This document shows positions 1 to 5,670 of a stretch of DNA of 8,839 bases, piece after piece. Each line of letters opens with the position of its first letter. The first letter of the stretch is position 1. The stretch comes from CAIYPH01 sp043744375 (GTDB lineage: Bacteria; Pseudomonadota; Alphaproteobacteria; Acetobacterales; Acetobacteraceae): NCBI GenBank assembly GCA_043744375.1, contig JAYTUU010000043.1, positions 1 to 8,839 on the forward strand. Direction: 5' to 3'. The notes below the pieces were generated by a model. The model searched no databases. It saw only the letters and a list, made by a program, of their open reading frames with translations, and was not told where the DNA came from. Both the position numbers and the translations under genes were made by a program.

Positions 1-837
1 GCGGGGTTGGATGTCGGCGAGGGGGCGGGCGAGGGTGTTGTCGTGGACGATGTCGGGGGCTTCGATGCCGTGGAGGATCATGTTCATGACGGCGATGACG
101 TAGGCGAGGCTTTTCTTTTCGACGCCGGAGAAGGTGCGGCGCTGGAGGGTTTCGAGGTCGGCGGTGCTGGTGGCCTGGGGGCGGAGATGGGCGAAGGCTT
201 CGCAGAGGAAGCCGGCGGAGCCGACGGCGCCGTCATAGATGGTTTCGCCGATGCGGGGTTTGGTGACCTGGATCATGGCGCGGATGAGGGGGCGGGGGGT
301 GTAATATTCGCCGCCGTTGCGGCCGGCGTTGCCCATGCGTTTGATCTTGACCTCGTAGAGGTCGGAGAGTTCGTGTTTTTCGGCGACGGAGCCGAAGGAG
401 AGTTCGTCGGTGAAATCGAGGATGTCGCGGAGGTTGTAGCCGCTGTTGAATTTGGGTTTTATTTCGTCGAAGATTTGACCGATCTTGTATTCGATGGTGT
501 GGGGGCTGGCGGCGCGCTGGCGGAAGCCGCGGAGGTAGGGGAAGAGGCGGTTGTTGACGTAGTCGATGAGGTCGTCGCCGGTGAGGGCGTGGTCGCGGTC
601 GGGGGTGCCGTCGGGGTGTTTGGGGGCGGCCCAGCGGGACCAGCGGTGTTCGGCGGCGATGATGGGGGTGTTGGGGCGGGATTCGAGTTCGGCGGCGGTG
701 GCGCGTTCGGCTTCGAGGTCGTCGAGGTATTTGAGGAAGAGGATCCAGGAGGATTGCTCGGTGTAGTCGAGTTCGGTGGTGCAGCCAGCTTCTTTGCGCA
801 GGGCGTCGTCGATGTTGCGGAAGGCTTGTTCGAACAT
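1..837 (-). CDS. hsdM: Type I restriction-modification DNA methyltransferase subunit HsdM, N-terminal 279 residues, cut by window edge
   Basis: HsdM is the S-adenosylmethionine-dependent adenine-N6 methyltransferase subunit of type I restriction-modification enzymes; it works in the cytoplasm with the specificity subunit HsdS. Seen here: the helical HsdM_N domain (about residues 5-130, beginning MFEQAFRNIDDALRKEAG), the entry to the catalytic domain at GEYYTPRPLI (176-185), SAM-binding motif I as DGAVGSAGFL (202-211), and the conserved block around EKKSLAYVIAVMN (240-252). Catalytic motif IV (NPPF/Y) would lie about ten residues past the edge, so it is not visible. The ATG at 837 matches the usual family N-terminus, but no clear Shine-Dalgarno precedes it. 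Third positions are almost all C, with GAA and AAA for Glu and Lys and CTC for Leu. The gene lies 208 bases past the GNAT gene, so it probably has its own promoter. hsdS and hsdR, if present, are outside the window. Family call is very secure; completeness of the gene cannot be judged. Confidence 0.93.
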   Translation of the reverse strand, partial: MFEQAFRNIDDALRKEAGCTTELDYTEQSSWILFLKYLDDLEAERATAAELESRPNTPIIAAEHRWSRWAAPKHPDGTPDRDHALTGDDLIDYVNNRLFPYLRGFRQRAASPHTIEYKIGQIFDEIKPKFNSGYNLRDILDFTDELSFGSVAEKHELSDLYEVKIKRMGNAGRNGGEYYTPRPLIRAMIQVTKPRIGETIYDGAVGSAGFLCEAFAHLRPQATSTADLETLQRRTFSGVEKKSLAYVIAVMNMILHGIEAPDIVHDNTLARPLADIQPR

Positions 838-1045
838 GGGGTGCGGGCCTGTGGGGCGGTTGGTTGCGGGCGAGCTTAGCGGGTGGGGGCGTGGCGGGCC
901 AGGATGGGCGGGGGGTTATTTCGGGGGGAGAGGGGCGAGGCGGGGCGGTTGGGGCGGTTGGTGGGATGCTCAAGGGCATCCCACCCTACGGTTCGGTATG
1001 GCGCGCGGGGGAAGGAGGCGGGGGGAAGTTTTTTGGTTCTTTTTT
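838..1045. other. Intergenic region between the GNAT gene and hsdM
   Basis: About 208 bases with no credible gene. It contains a perfect 10-bp palindrome (960-985) and most of the left arm of an AT-rich palindrome (1036-1057). The long G-rich open frames on the plus strand here are antisense artefacts of C-ending codons. A promoter for hsdM would be expected on the minus strand, but I find no convincing -35/-10 pair. Confidence 0.6.
960..985. repeat. Palindromic intergenic element (10-bp stem, 6-base loop)
   Basis: GGTGGGATGC (960-969) and its exact reverse complement GCATCCCACC (976-985) flank a six-base loop, followed by CTACGG. The perfect 10-bp GC-rich stem would fold in RNA of either strand. 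No T-tract follows on either side, so a classic intrinsic terminator is not supported. From memory, GGTGGGATGC/GCATCCCACC elements recur between genes in several bacterial genomes; copy number in this genome could not be checked. Confidence 0.7.
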
Positions 1046-1057
1046 TCAAAAAAGAAC
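1036..1057. repeat. AT-rich palindrome overlapping the end of the GNAT gene
   Basis: GTTCTTTTTT (1036-1045) and AAAAAAGAAC (1048-1057) form a perfect 10-bp inverted repeat around a two-base centre. It stands out as an AT island in very GC-rich DNA. The right arm encodes the last three residues of the GNAT protein (Val-Leu-Phe), and the TGA stop (1046-1048) sits at the centre. It may act as a transcription end signal for the leftward cluster, but on the minus strand the bases after the stem are A-rich, not T-rich, so that role is uncertain. It may instead be a copy of a dispersed repeat. Confidence 0.65.
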
Positions 1058-1498
1058 TGCTGCCTTTTCGTAGAATACGAAGGCTCTGGGTTGGCCGGCG
1101 AAGTCTCGGGTGTATTCGCGGGTGAGTTTCCAGGCGTGGGATTCGTAGAAGGCTCGGGCTTTGGTGTTGTCGCGGAAGCATTCGAGGGAGTGGGCGCCGC
1201 GGGATTCGCAGTCGGCGAGGAGGGCTTGGCCGGCGCCGGTGCGGTGGGCGGCGGGGGTGACGAACATCATGTCGATGTGGCGGTTGGTCATGAGGGAGAA
1301 GCCGATGATTTCGTGATCGGTGGTGGCGAGGCGGAGGTTGGGGAGTTCGGCGAGGAAGCGGGGGGTGAAGGAGTTGGGGGTTCGGGCGGCGAGGGTTTCG
1401 GGTTCGAGGATGCGGGCGAAGGCATGCTGGTAGGCGGCGGCGGCGACCTGGGCCGCCGCCGGGATGTCGGACTGGGTGGCGGGGCGGATGATCAGAAT
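1046..1498 (-). CDS. GNAT-family N-acetyltransferase, probable non-ATG start
   Basis: A 150-residue GNAT protein, expected to move an acetyl group from acetyl-CoA to an unidentified amine in the cytoplasm. The N-terminus reads (I)LIIRPATQSDIPA, a typical GNAT first strand and helix. The acetyl-CoA pyrophosphate loop is near residues 85-94 (HRTGAGQALL, with His where Gln or Arg is usual), and the C-terminal DNTKARAFYESHAWK (110-124) is the usual 'N..A..FYE..G' block. No ATG, GTG or TTG precedes the conserved start in a sensible place; the frame begins at ATT (1498-1496) or CTG (1495-1493), overlapping the aminotransferase TGA (1494-1492). Translation is therefore probably coupled to the gene before it. 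The next Met (about residue 70) would delete half the fold. The last codons and the stop come from a palindrome. Family is secure; exact start and substrate are not. Confidence 0.8.
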   Translation of the reverse strand: MLIIRPATQSDIPAAAQVAAAAYQHAFARILEPETLAARTPNSFTPRFLAELPNLRLATTDHEIIGFSLMTNRHIDMMFVTPAAHRTGAGQALLADCESRGAHSLECFRDNTKARAFYESHAWKLTREYTRDFAGQPRAFVFYEKAAVLF

Positions 1499-2448
1499 GC
1501 GGTGGCGGCGCGGGTTGGGTCGTAGAATTTGAGGTATTGGGCGACGAAGTCGTAGTCGACGTATTTGGCGTAGGCGTCGGCGATGGATTTGGTGATGGGG
1601 CCCCAGATTTGGCCTTTTGGCCCGATGGCGACGCCGTTGATGGTGCTGGCCGGGCAGATGCACAGCGAGGTGGAGGTGATGAAGACTTCGTCGGCGTTGT
1701 AGGCGTCGTAGAGGTCGAGGTCAGTTTCGGTGACTTGCATGCCGAGGCTTTCGGCCATGTCGATGGCGGTTTGGCGGGAGACGCCGGGGAGGACGAATTT
1801 TGCTCTCGGGGTTTGGATTTCGCCGTCCTTGACGATGAAGATGTTGGAGCCGAGGCCTTCGCAGAGGTTGCCGTTGGTGTCGAGCAGGATGGCCCAGGCG
1901 GTGGGGTCGATGGCGTTGACCTCCTGGCTGGCGACGATGAGGTTCAGGTAGTTGTGGGTTTTGGCGCGAGGGGTGAGGCTTTCGGGCGGGGTGCGGCGGG
2001 TGGAGGGGACGAGGATTTTGATGCCCTCGACGAAGCTTTTCGCGCGCTGCTTCAGGGGCAGCGGCATGCATTCGAGCACGATGTTCGGCCCGTGATGGTC
2101 GAGATGATCGCCCTCGACCTCGCGCACGCCGCGGCTGATCCTTTGGCCCAGCCAGAAATCCTCGCCGGCGCCGAGGAGGTGCTTGTTGCGCTCGAACAGT
2201 TCGAAGCTGAGGTCCGCCATCTGCTTCGGGCCGATGCCGGGGTCGATACGCAGATATTTCAGCGACTTGTAGAGGCGATCGACATGCTCTTTCACCTTGA
2301 ACAGCTTGCCGTTGAAGCTGCGTGTCATGTCGAACGCGCCGTCGCCGTAGAGCCAGGAGGAGTCGCGGAAGGGGATGCGTACCTCGTTCTCTGGCATGAA
2401 TGTGCCGTTGAACCAGGCCACCCGCACGTTCGACAGATTTCCGTCCAT
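1492..2448 (-). CDS. Class IV (fold-type IV) PLP-dependent aminotransferase, branched-chain/(R)-amine transaminase-like
   Basis: A 318-residue fold-type IV transaminase, the family of branched-chain aminotransferase, D-amino-acid transaminase, aminodeoxychorismate lyase and (R)-amine transaminases. Visible: RDSSWLYGDGAFDMTR (28-43), EHVDRLYKSL (54-63) with phosphate-binding Arg58, the PLP lysine Lys163 in PRAKTHNYLNL, and EGLGSNIFIVKDG (197-209) with conserved Glu197. Length is normal. BCATs usually have F-E-G-[I/V]-R in the first block; here it is F-D-M-T-R (39-43), and the RRTPPESLTP...KTHNY stretch and the closing GPITKSI recall (R)-amine transaminases, so calling it ilvE would be premature. 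The ATG at 2448 is preceded by AAGGAG with a six-base spacer. It sits 45 bases after the tlpA-like gene and overlaps the GNAT gene, indicating one leftward transcript. Codon choice changes sharply around codon 137. Confidence 0.88.
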   Translation of the reverse strand: MDGNLSNVRVAWFNGTFMPENEVRIPFRDSSWLYGDGAFDMTRSFNGKLFKVKEHVDRLYKSLKYLRIDPGIGPKQMADLSFELFERNKHLLGAGEDFWLGQRISRGVREVEGDHLDHHGPNIVLECMPLPLKQRAKSFVEGIKILVPSTRRTPPESLTPRAKTHNYLNLIVASQEVNAIDPTAWAILLDTNGNLCEGLGSNIFIVKDGEIQTPRAKFVLPGVSRQTAIDMAESLGMQVTETDLDLYDAYNADEVFITSTSLCICPASTINGVAIGPKGQIWGPITKSIADAYAKYVDYDFVAQYLKFYDPTRAATAF

Positions 2449-2454
2449 TTGCCG

Positions 2455-2460
2455 CTCCTT
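2455..2460 (-). promoter_or_regulatory. Ribosome binding site of the class IV aminotransferase
   Basis: AAGGAG on the minus strand, six bases before the ATG at 2448. It fixes the start and agrees with the conserved N-terminus. Confidence 0.75.
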
Positions 2461-2476
2461 GCATCGAGATGGGCAA

Positions 2477-2499
2477 GGCTAGCGCCATCCGGGCTAGCC
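2477..2499. repeat. Small inverted repeat across the tlpA-like stop codon
   Basis: GGCTAGC (2477-2483) and GCTAGCC (2493-2499) form a 7-bp stem around a nine-base loop; the right arm contains the TAG stop of the tlpA-like gene (2494-2496). It lies in the 45-base gap before the aminotransferase. No T-tract follows, so at most it is a weak transcript-processing or attenuation structure, and chance is possible. Confidence 0.35.
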
Positions 2500-3099
2500 G
2501 ACCAGACGGCGTACCTCCGCAATCGTCGCCGCACTCGCCCACTCGATCGGCCCTTCGACACGGGCCACCTCGCGCCCCTTGCGGTCCACGATCAGCGTCG
2601 TCGGCAGGCCGCGCGCGCCCCAGGCCCGCGCCGCCTCGCCCTTCGGGTCGAGCCAGACGCCGAGGCCCTGGATGTCGTGGCTGGCGAAGAACCGGCGCAC
2701 CACGGCCGCACCGCCGCGATCGGACGACAGCGGCAAGACCGCGATTTTGTCCGCCGCCAGCGCGCGGGCCATCGCCTGCAACGCCGGCATTTCTACCACG
2801 CAGGGCACGCACCAGGTCGCCCAGAGATTGAGCACCAGGCCCTGGCCGACGAAATCCGTGATCCGCCGCGCCTCCCCTTCGCCGTCGAAGAACTGCGCCT
2901 CGCCGGGGGGCGCGGGCGGGTTTCGCGGCACGATGGCGCCGGCCTGCTTCAAGTCCGCCGCTTCGCCGGCCGCGAGGGTGAAAATCTGCGGGGACGCGGC
3001 GGTTGCCTCCGGTTTGCGCCATACGACCGGCACCGCTACGGTCCCGACCGCGAGCGTCGTCGTCGCGCCTACGATCAATCGGCGCCTGGTGACCCGCAT
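2494..3099 (-). CDS. TlpA-like membrane-anchored or exported thiol-disulfide oxidoreductase
   Basis: A 201-residue thioredoxin-fold protein of the TlpA/ResA type, which reduces disulfides in exported proteins, often during cytochrome c or copper-centre maturation. The N-terminus MRVTRRRLIVGATTTLAVGT is a basic start followed by a hydrophobic segment to about residue 26, a signal anchor or possibly a poor twin-arginine signal (TRRRLIV). The thioredoxin domain runs from about residue 60. The active site is WCVPC (96-100, Cys97 and Cys100), followed by VVEMPALQAM; the cis-proline loop is GLPTTLI (164-170, Pro166). The ATG at 3099 has GGAGGG six bases upstream. The open frame extends much further right, but that part is antisense to argH. 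It is divergent from argH, an arrangement I recall from other alphaproteobacteria, and probably heads a transcript with the aminotransferase and GNAT genes. The natural partner is not shown by the context. Confidence 0.88.
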   Translation of the reverse strand: MRVTRRRLIVGATTTLAVGTVAVPVVWRKPEATAASPQIFTLAAGEAADLKQAGAIVPRNPPAPPGEAQFFDGEGEARRITDFVGQGLVLNLWATWCVPCVVEMPALQAMARALAADKIAVLPLSSDRGGAAVVRRFFASHDIQGLGVWLDPKGEAARAWGARGLPTTLIVDRKGREVARVEGPIEWASAATIAEVRRLVG

Positions 3100-3129
3100 G
3101 CTCAACCCTCCAACGACCGGATATCCCGC
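3100..3129. promoter_or_regulatory. 30-base divergent gap between the tlpA-like gene and argH
   Basis: The two start codons face away from each other across 30 bases. This is too short for two back-to-back sigma-70 promoters with untranslated leaders, so promoter elements of one or both genes must lie inside the neighbour's coding sequence. I find no convincing -35/-10 pair on either strand nearby. Confidence 0.5.
3106..3111 (-). promoter_or_regulatory. Ribosome binding site of the tlpA-like gene
   Basis: GGAGGG on the minus strand, six bases before the ATG at 3099. It decides the start within an open frame that runs a further 800 bases upstream. It lies inside the 30-base gap to the argH start. 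Confidence 0.75.
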
Positions 3130-4539
3130 GTGAGCGAAACTCCCGACCTGCGTAACACTCTCGCCAACCAGCAATGGGGCGGCCGCTTCGCCGCCGGCCC
3201 CTCGATGGTGATGCAGGAGATAAATGCCTCGATCGGCTTCGACCGCAAGATGTGGCGGCAGGATATCAGGGGCTCCCTTGCCCATGCCGCGATGCTGGTC
3301 AAGCTCGGCATTCTCACGATCCAGGACGAGACCGACATCAAATCCGGCCTCGCCGCCATCGCCGCCGACATCGACGCCGGCACATTCCCCTTCGACGACA
3401 CGCTCGAAGACATCCACATGAACATCGAGGCCCGCCTGACCGAACGCATCGGTGATGCCGGGCGGCGGCTGCATACCGGGCGCAGCCGCAACGACCAGGT
3501 CGCCACTGATTTCCGCCTCTGGGTGCGGGACGCGATCGACGGGCTCGACGCGCAACTGGCCGACGTGATGACCGCGCTGGCCGAACGCGCCGCCGCCCAC
3601 GCCGCCGACCCGATGCCCGGCTTCACCCATCTGCAAACCGCCCAGCCCGTCACCTTCGGCCACCACATGCTGGCCTATGTGGAAATGCTCGCCCGCGATC
3701 GTGGCCGCCTCGCCGATTGCCGCCGCCGCCTGAACGAGTGCCCGCTCGGCAGTGCCGCCTTGGCCGGCACCTCGTTCCCGCTCGACCGCGACATGACGGC
3801 GCGCCAGCTTGGCTTCGACCGCCCCACCGCCAACTCGCTCGACGCCGTTTCCGACCGCGATTTCGCCCTCGAATTCCTCTCGGCCGCGGCCATCTCGGCC
3901 ATGCATCTGTCACGGTTCGCCGAGGAAATCGTCATCTGGTGCAGCGCGCCCTACCGCTTCATCCGCCTGTCCGACGCGTTCACGACCGGCAGTTCGATCA
4001 TGCCGCAGAAGCGCAACCCTGACGCCGCCGAGCTTGTCCGCGCCAAGACCGGACGGATCAACGGCGCCCTGATCGGGCTGCTCACGGTCATGAAAGGCCT
4101 CCCCCTCGCCTACGCGAAGGACATGCAGGAGGACAAGGAACCGGCCTTCGACGCCGCCGACGCCTGGGCGCTCAGCCTCGCCGCCACCGCCGGCATGGTG
4201 CGTGACATGACGCCCGATACCGCCCGGCTGCGCGAATTCGCCGGCTCCGGCTTTGCAACGGCGACCGACCTCGCCGACTGGCTCGTCCGTGTTCTCCGCC
4301 AGCCGTTCCGCAGCGCGCACCACACCACCGGCCGGCTGGTCGCCATGGCCGAGGCCCGCAGCATCGACCTCGCCGGCCTCTCCCTCGCCGACATGCAATC
4401 CGTCGAACCAGGCATCACCGACGCGATCTTCGGGGTGCTCACCGTGGACGCCTCGGTCGCCTCGCGCATCAGCTACGGCGGCACGGCACCCGCCAACGTC
4501 GCCGCCCAGGCCGCGCGCTGGCTGGCGGCCCTGACATGA
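3130..4539 (+). CDS. argH: Argininosuccinate lyase
   Basis: A 469-residue cytoplasmic enzyme that splits argininosuccinate into arginine and fumarate, the last step of arginine synthesis. It belongs to the fumarase/aspartase superfamily. Visible: N-terminal QWGGRF (15-20), the substrate-binding block LHTGRSRNDQVATD (114-127), GFTHLQTAQPVTFGHH (164-179) with the conserved His167, and the superfamily signature GSSIMPQKRNPD (287-298) whose first Ser (288) is the expected catalytic base, with Lys294 and Asn296. A second block, MQEDKEPAFD, lies at about 332-341. Length is normal for ArgH. The start is GTG at 3130; an in-frame opening far upstream is antisense to other genes and has no family homology. 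No good Shine-Dalgarno is visible before GTG. The stop overlaps the lipoprotein ATG as ATGA, so the two are translationally coupled. Confidence 0.97.
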   Translation: MSETPDLRNTLANQQWGGRFAAGPSMVMQEINASIGFDRKMWRQDIRGSLAHAAMLVKLGILTIQDETDIKSGLAAIAADIDAGTFPFDDTLEDIHMNIEARLTERIGDAGRRLHTGRSRNDQVATDFRLWVRDAIDGLDAQLADVMTALAERAAAHAADPMPGFTHLQTAQPVTFGHHMLAYVEMLARDRGRLADCRRRLNECPLGSAALAGTSFPLDRDMTARQLGFDRPTANSLDAVSDRDFALEFLSAAAISAMHLSRFAEEIVIWCSAPYRFIRLSDAFTTGSSIMPQKRNPDAAELVRAKTGRINGALIGLLTVMKGLPLAYAKDMQEDKEPAFDAADAWALSLAATAGMVRDMTPDTARLREFAGSGFATATDLADWLVRVLRQPFRSAHHTTGRLVAMAEARSIDLAGLSLADMQSVEPGITDAIFGVLTVDASVASRISYGGTAPANVAAQAARWLAALT

Positions 4540-4661
4540 GGCCGCTCCTGCTCGTCATCGCGCTGACGTTCGTGCTCGTGGGTTGCGGCAAGAAAGGCCC
4601 GCCCTCGCCGCCCGGGCCGGCGGAGCAGATCATCTATCCGAAGCAATATCCGGCGCCTTGA
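4536..4661 (+). CDS. lptM: Small LptM-like (YifL-type) lipoprotein
   Basis: A 41-residue lipoprotein. A short hydrophobic signal (MRPLLLVIALTFVLVGC) ends in the lipobox LVGC, making Cys17 the lipidated residue. The mature start CGKKGPPSPPGP has the C-G-x-K-G-P-[PL] pattern of the LptM/YifL family, whose Escherichia coli member helps LptD fold and form disulfides in the lipopolysaccharide transport complex at the outer membrane. Asp is absent at +2 of the mature protein (Gly instead), consistent with outer-membrane sorting. The ATG overlaps the argH stop by four bases. argH followed by such a lipoprotein is common in alphaproteobacteria, which supports the call despite the small size. The function in this organism is inferred from the family. 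Confidence 0.8.
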   Translation: MRPLLLVIALTFVLVGCGKKGPPSPPGPAEQIIYPKQYPAP

Positions 4662-4686
4662 GGAGCCTTGCTTGCGGCCTTGGGAT

Positions 4687-4715
4687 TTGCAGACGCTCGC
4701 GTGGCTGCCTAGTTT
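4687..4715 (+). promoter_or_regulatory. Weak sigma-70-like promoter candidate for the SDR-ligase-hydrolase operon
   Basis: TTGCAG (4687-4692) and TAGTTT (4710-4715) are 17 bases apart, each matching three of six consensus positions. Spacing and location just before the SDR gene fit; the sequence match is poor. Confidence 0.25.
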
Positions 4716-4734
4716 GGCGGGATCGACATCCGAC

Positions 4735-4740
4735 GGAGGA
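4735..4740 (+). promoter_or_regulatory. Ribosome binding site of the SDR gene
   Basis: GGAGGA five bases before the ATG at 4746. A strong site that fixes this start over the in-frame ATG at codon 5. Confidence 0.75.
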
Positions 4741-4745
4741 AATCC

Positions 4746-5663
4746 ATGTCCAAACCCATGCTCGAAGGCAAAGTTGCGGTCGTCACCGGAGCCGGTGGCG
4801 GTATCGGTCGCGAGATTGCGCTGATGATGGCGCTTGCCGGCGCGAAGGTGGTGATCAATGATCTCGGCGTGTCCGTGTCGGGCGATGGCGGATCGGCGAC
4901 GCCGGCCGAGCAGACGAAGGGCATCATCGAGCAGCGCGGCGGGCAGGCGGTGATCAATACGAACTCGGTTGGTTCGTGGGACAGCGCGCGTGGCATCATC
5001 CAGACCGCAATCGACGCGTTCGGGCGGATCGACATCGTGGTGAACAATGCCGGCATCCTGCGCGACGTGATCTTCCACAAAATGACTGCCGACGACTGGG
5101 ATTCGGTGATCAACGTGCATTTGTCGGGCAGCTTCTATGTAAGCCGCGCCGCTGCCGAGCATTTCCGCAAGCAGGAGAGCGGATCGTTCGTGCACATGAG
5201 CAGCACGTCGGGCCTGATCGGGAATTTCGGGCAGGCGAACTACTCCGCCGCCAAGCTGGGGATTGCGGCACTTTCCAAATCCATTGCGCTGGACATGAAG
5301 CGTTATAACGTGCGCTCGAACTGCATCGCCCCGTTCGCGTGGAGCCGGATGACCGGGAGCATCCCCGCGGAGACGCCGGAACAGAAGGCGCGGGTGGAGA
5401 AGATCAAGCTGATGACGCCGGACAAGAACGCGCCGATGGCGGTGTTCCTGGCGTCTGACGCGGCGAAGGACGTGAGCGGCCAGGTGTTCGCAACCCGCAA
5501 CAACGAGATTTTCCTGATGTCCTCGCCGCGCCCCGTGAAGGGCGTGCATCGGAGCGAGGGGTGGACGCCGCAGTTGATCGCGGAGCACGCGTTCCCGGCG
5601 CTGAAGGCGGCGTTCATGCCGCTCGATCGTTCCGGAGAAGTGTTTTCCTGGGATCCGATCTGA
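4746..5663 (+). CDS. Short-chain dehydrogenase/reductase, 17-beta-HSD4/MFE-2-like
   Basis: A 305-residue classical SDR. Visible: cofactor loop TGAGGGIG (14-21), NNAG (100-103), Asn123 in the helix-4 position, and the catalytic triad Ser153, Tyr166, Lys170 in FGQANYSAAKLG. NDL at 38-40 ends the second strand; an acidic residue there suggests NAD over NADP. It is longer than a typical 250-residue SDR, with an extra C-terminal segment (about 250-305, ending RSGEVFSWDPI). That and the FGQANYSAAK block resemble the dehydrogenase half of peroxisomal multifunctional enzyme 2, which oxidises 3-hydroxyacyl-CoA. It begins the three-gene operon and ends seven bases before the ligase ATG. A role in oxidising a hydroxyacyl intermediate is an inference from family and neighbours; a generic alcohol dehydrogenase role is possible. 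Confidence 0.9.
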   Translation: MSKPMLEGKVAVVTGAGGGIGREIALMMALAGAKVVINDLGVSVSGDGGSATPAEQTKGIIEQRGGQAVINTNSVGSWDSARGIIQTAIDAFGRIDIVVNNAGILRDVIFHKMTADDWDSVINVHLSGSFYVSRAAAEHFRKQESGSFVHMSSTSGLIGNFGQANYSAAKLGIAALSKSIALDMKRYNVRSNCIAPFAWSRMTGSIPAETPEQKARVEKIKLMTPDKNAPMAVFLASDAAKDVSGQVFATRNNEIFLMSSPRPVKGVHRSEGWTPQLIAEHAFPALKAAFMPLDRSGEVFSWDPI

Positions 5664-5670
5664 GGAAAGG
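5662..5670 (+). promoter_or_regulatory. Ribosome binding site of the acyl-CoA ligase gene, overlapping the SDR stop
   Basis: GAGGAAAGG directly precedes the ATG at 5671 and overlaps the SDR TGA (5661-5663). It favours 5671 over the in-frame ATG at 5710, which has no such site, although family homology begins near the later one. Confidence 0.6.

Larger units (their letters stand above)
4662..4745 (+). other. Intergenic region between the LptM-like lipoprotein and SDR genes
   Basis: 84 bases marking the junction of the arginine/lipoprotein pair with the catabolic operon. GCCTTG occurs three times near its left end (4655-4660, 4665-4670, 4677-4682) at 10- and 12-base steps, the first copy inside the lipoprotein gene. 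A weak promoter-like pair follows, and the SDR ribosome binding site ends the stretch. No remnant of lysA is recognisable. Confidence 0.5.

Noticed and set aside
7..879. Long plus-strand open frame rich in Gly, Val, Glu and Ala
   Set aside because: It is antisense to hsdM, whose family motifs are clear on the minus strand. The open frame results from nearly all codons of hsdM ending in C.
233..979. Minus-strand Arg/Pro/His-rich 248-codon frame
   Set aside because: A shifted-frame shadow of hsdM with low-complexity composition.
1036..1057. Classic intrinsic terminator for the leftward cluster
   Set aside because: The stem is AT-rich and is not followed by a T-tract on the minus strand, so I call it a palindrome and leave the termination role open.
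776..1525. Plus-strand 249-codon open frame
   Set aside because: Low-complexity Gly/Glu/Val composition, antisense to the GNAT gene and the start of hsdM, no recognisable domain.
1537..3129. In-frame upstream extension of argH giving a 1000-residue protein
   Set aside because: The extra part is antisense to the aminotransferase and tlpA-like genes and has no homology to ArgH. The ArgH family N-terminus begins at the GTG at 3130.
3100..3906. Upstream extension of the tlpA-like frame on the minus strand
   Set aside because: Antisense to argH. The ATG at 3099 has a ribosome binding site and begins a proper signal-anchor sequence.
4473..5588. Minus-strand 371-codon frame
   Set aside because: Antisense to the SDR gene, Arg/His-rich, with no domain.
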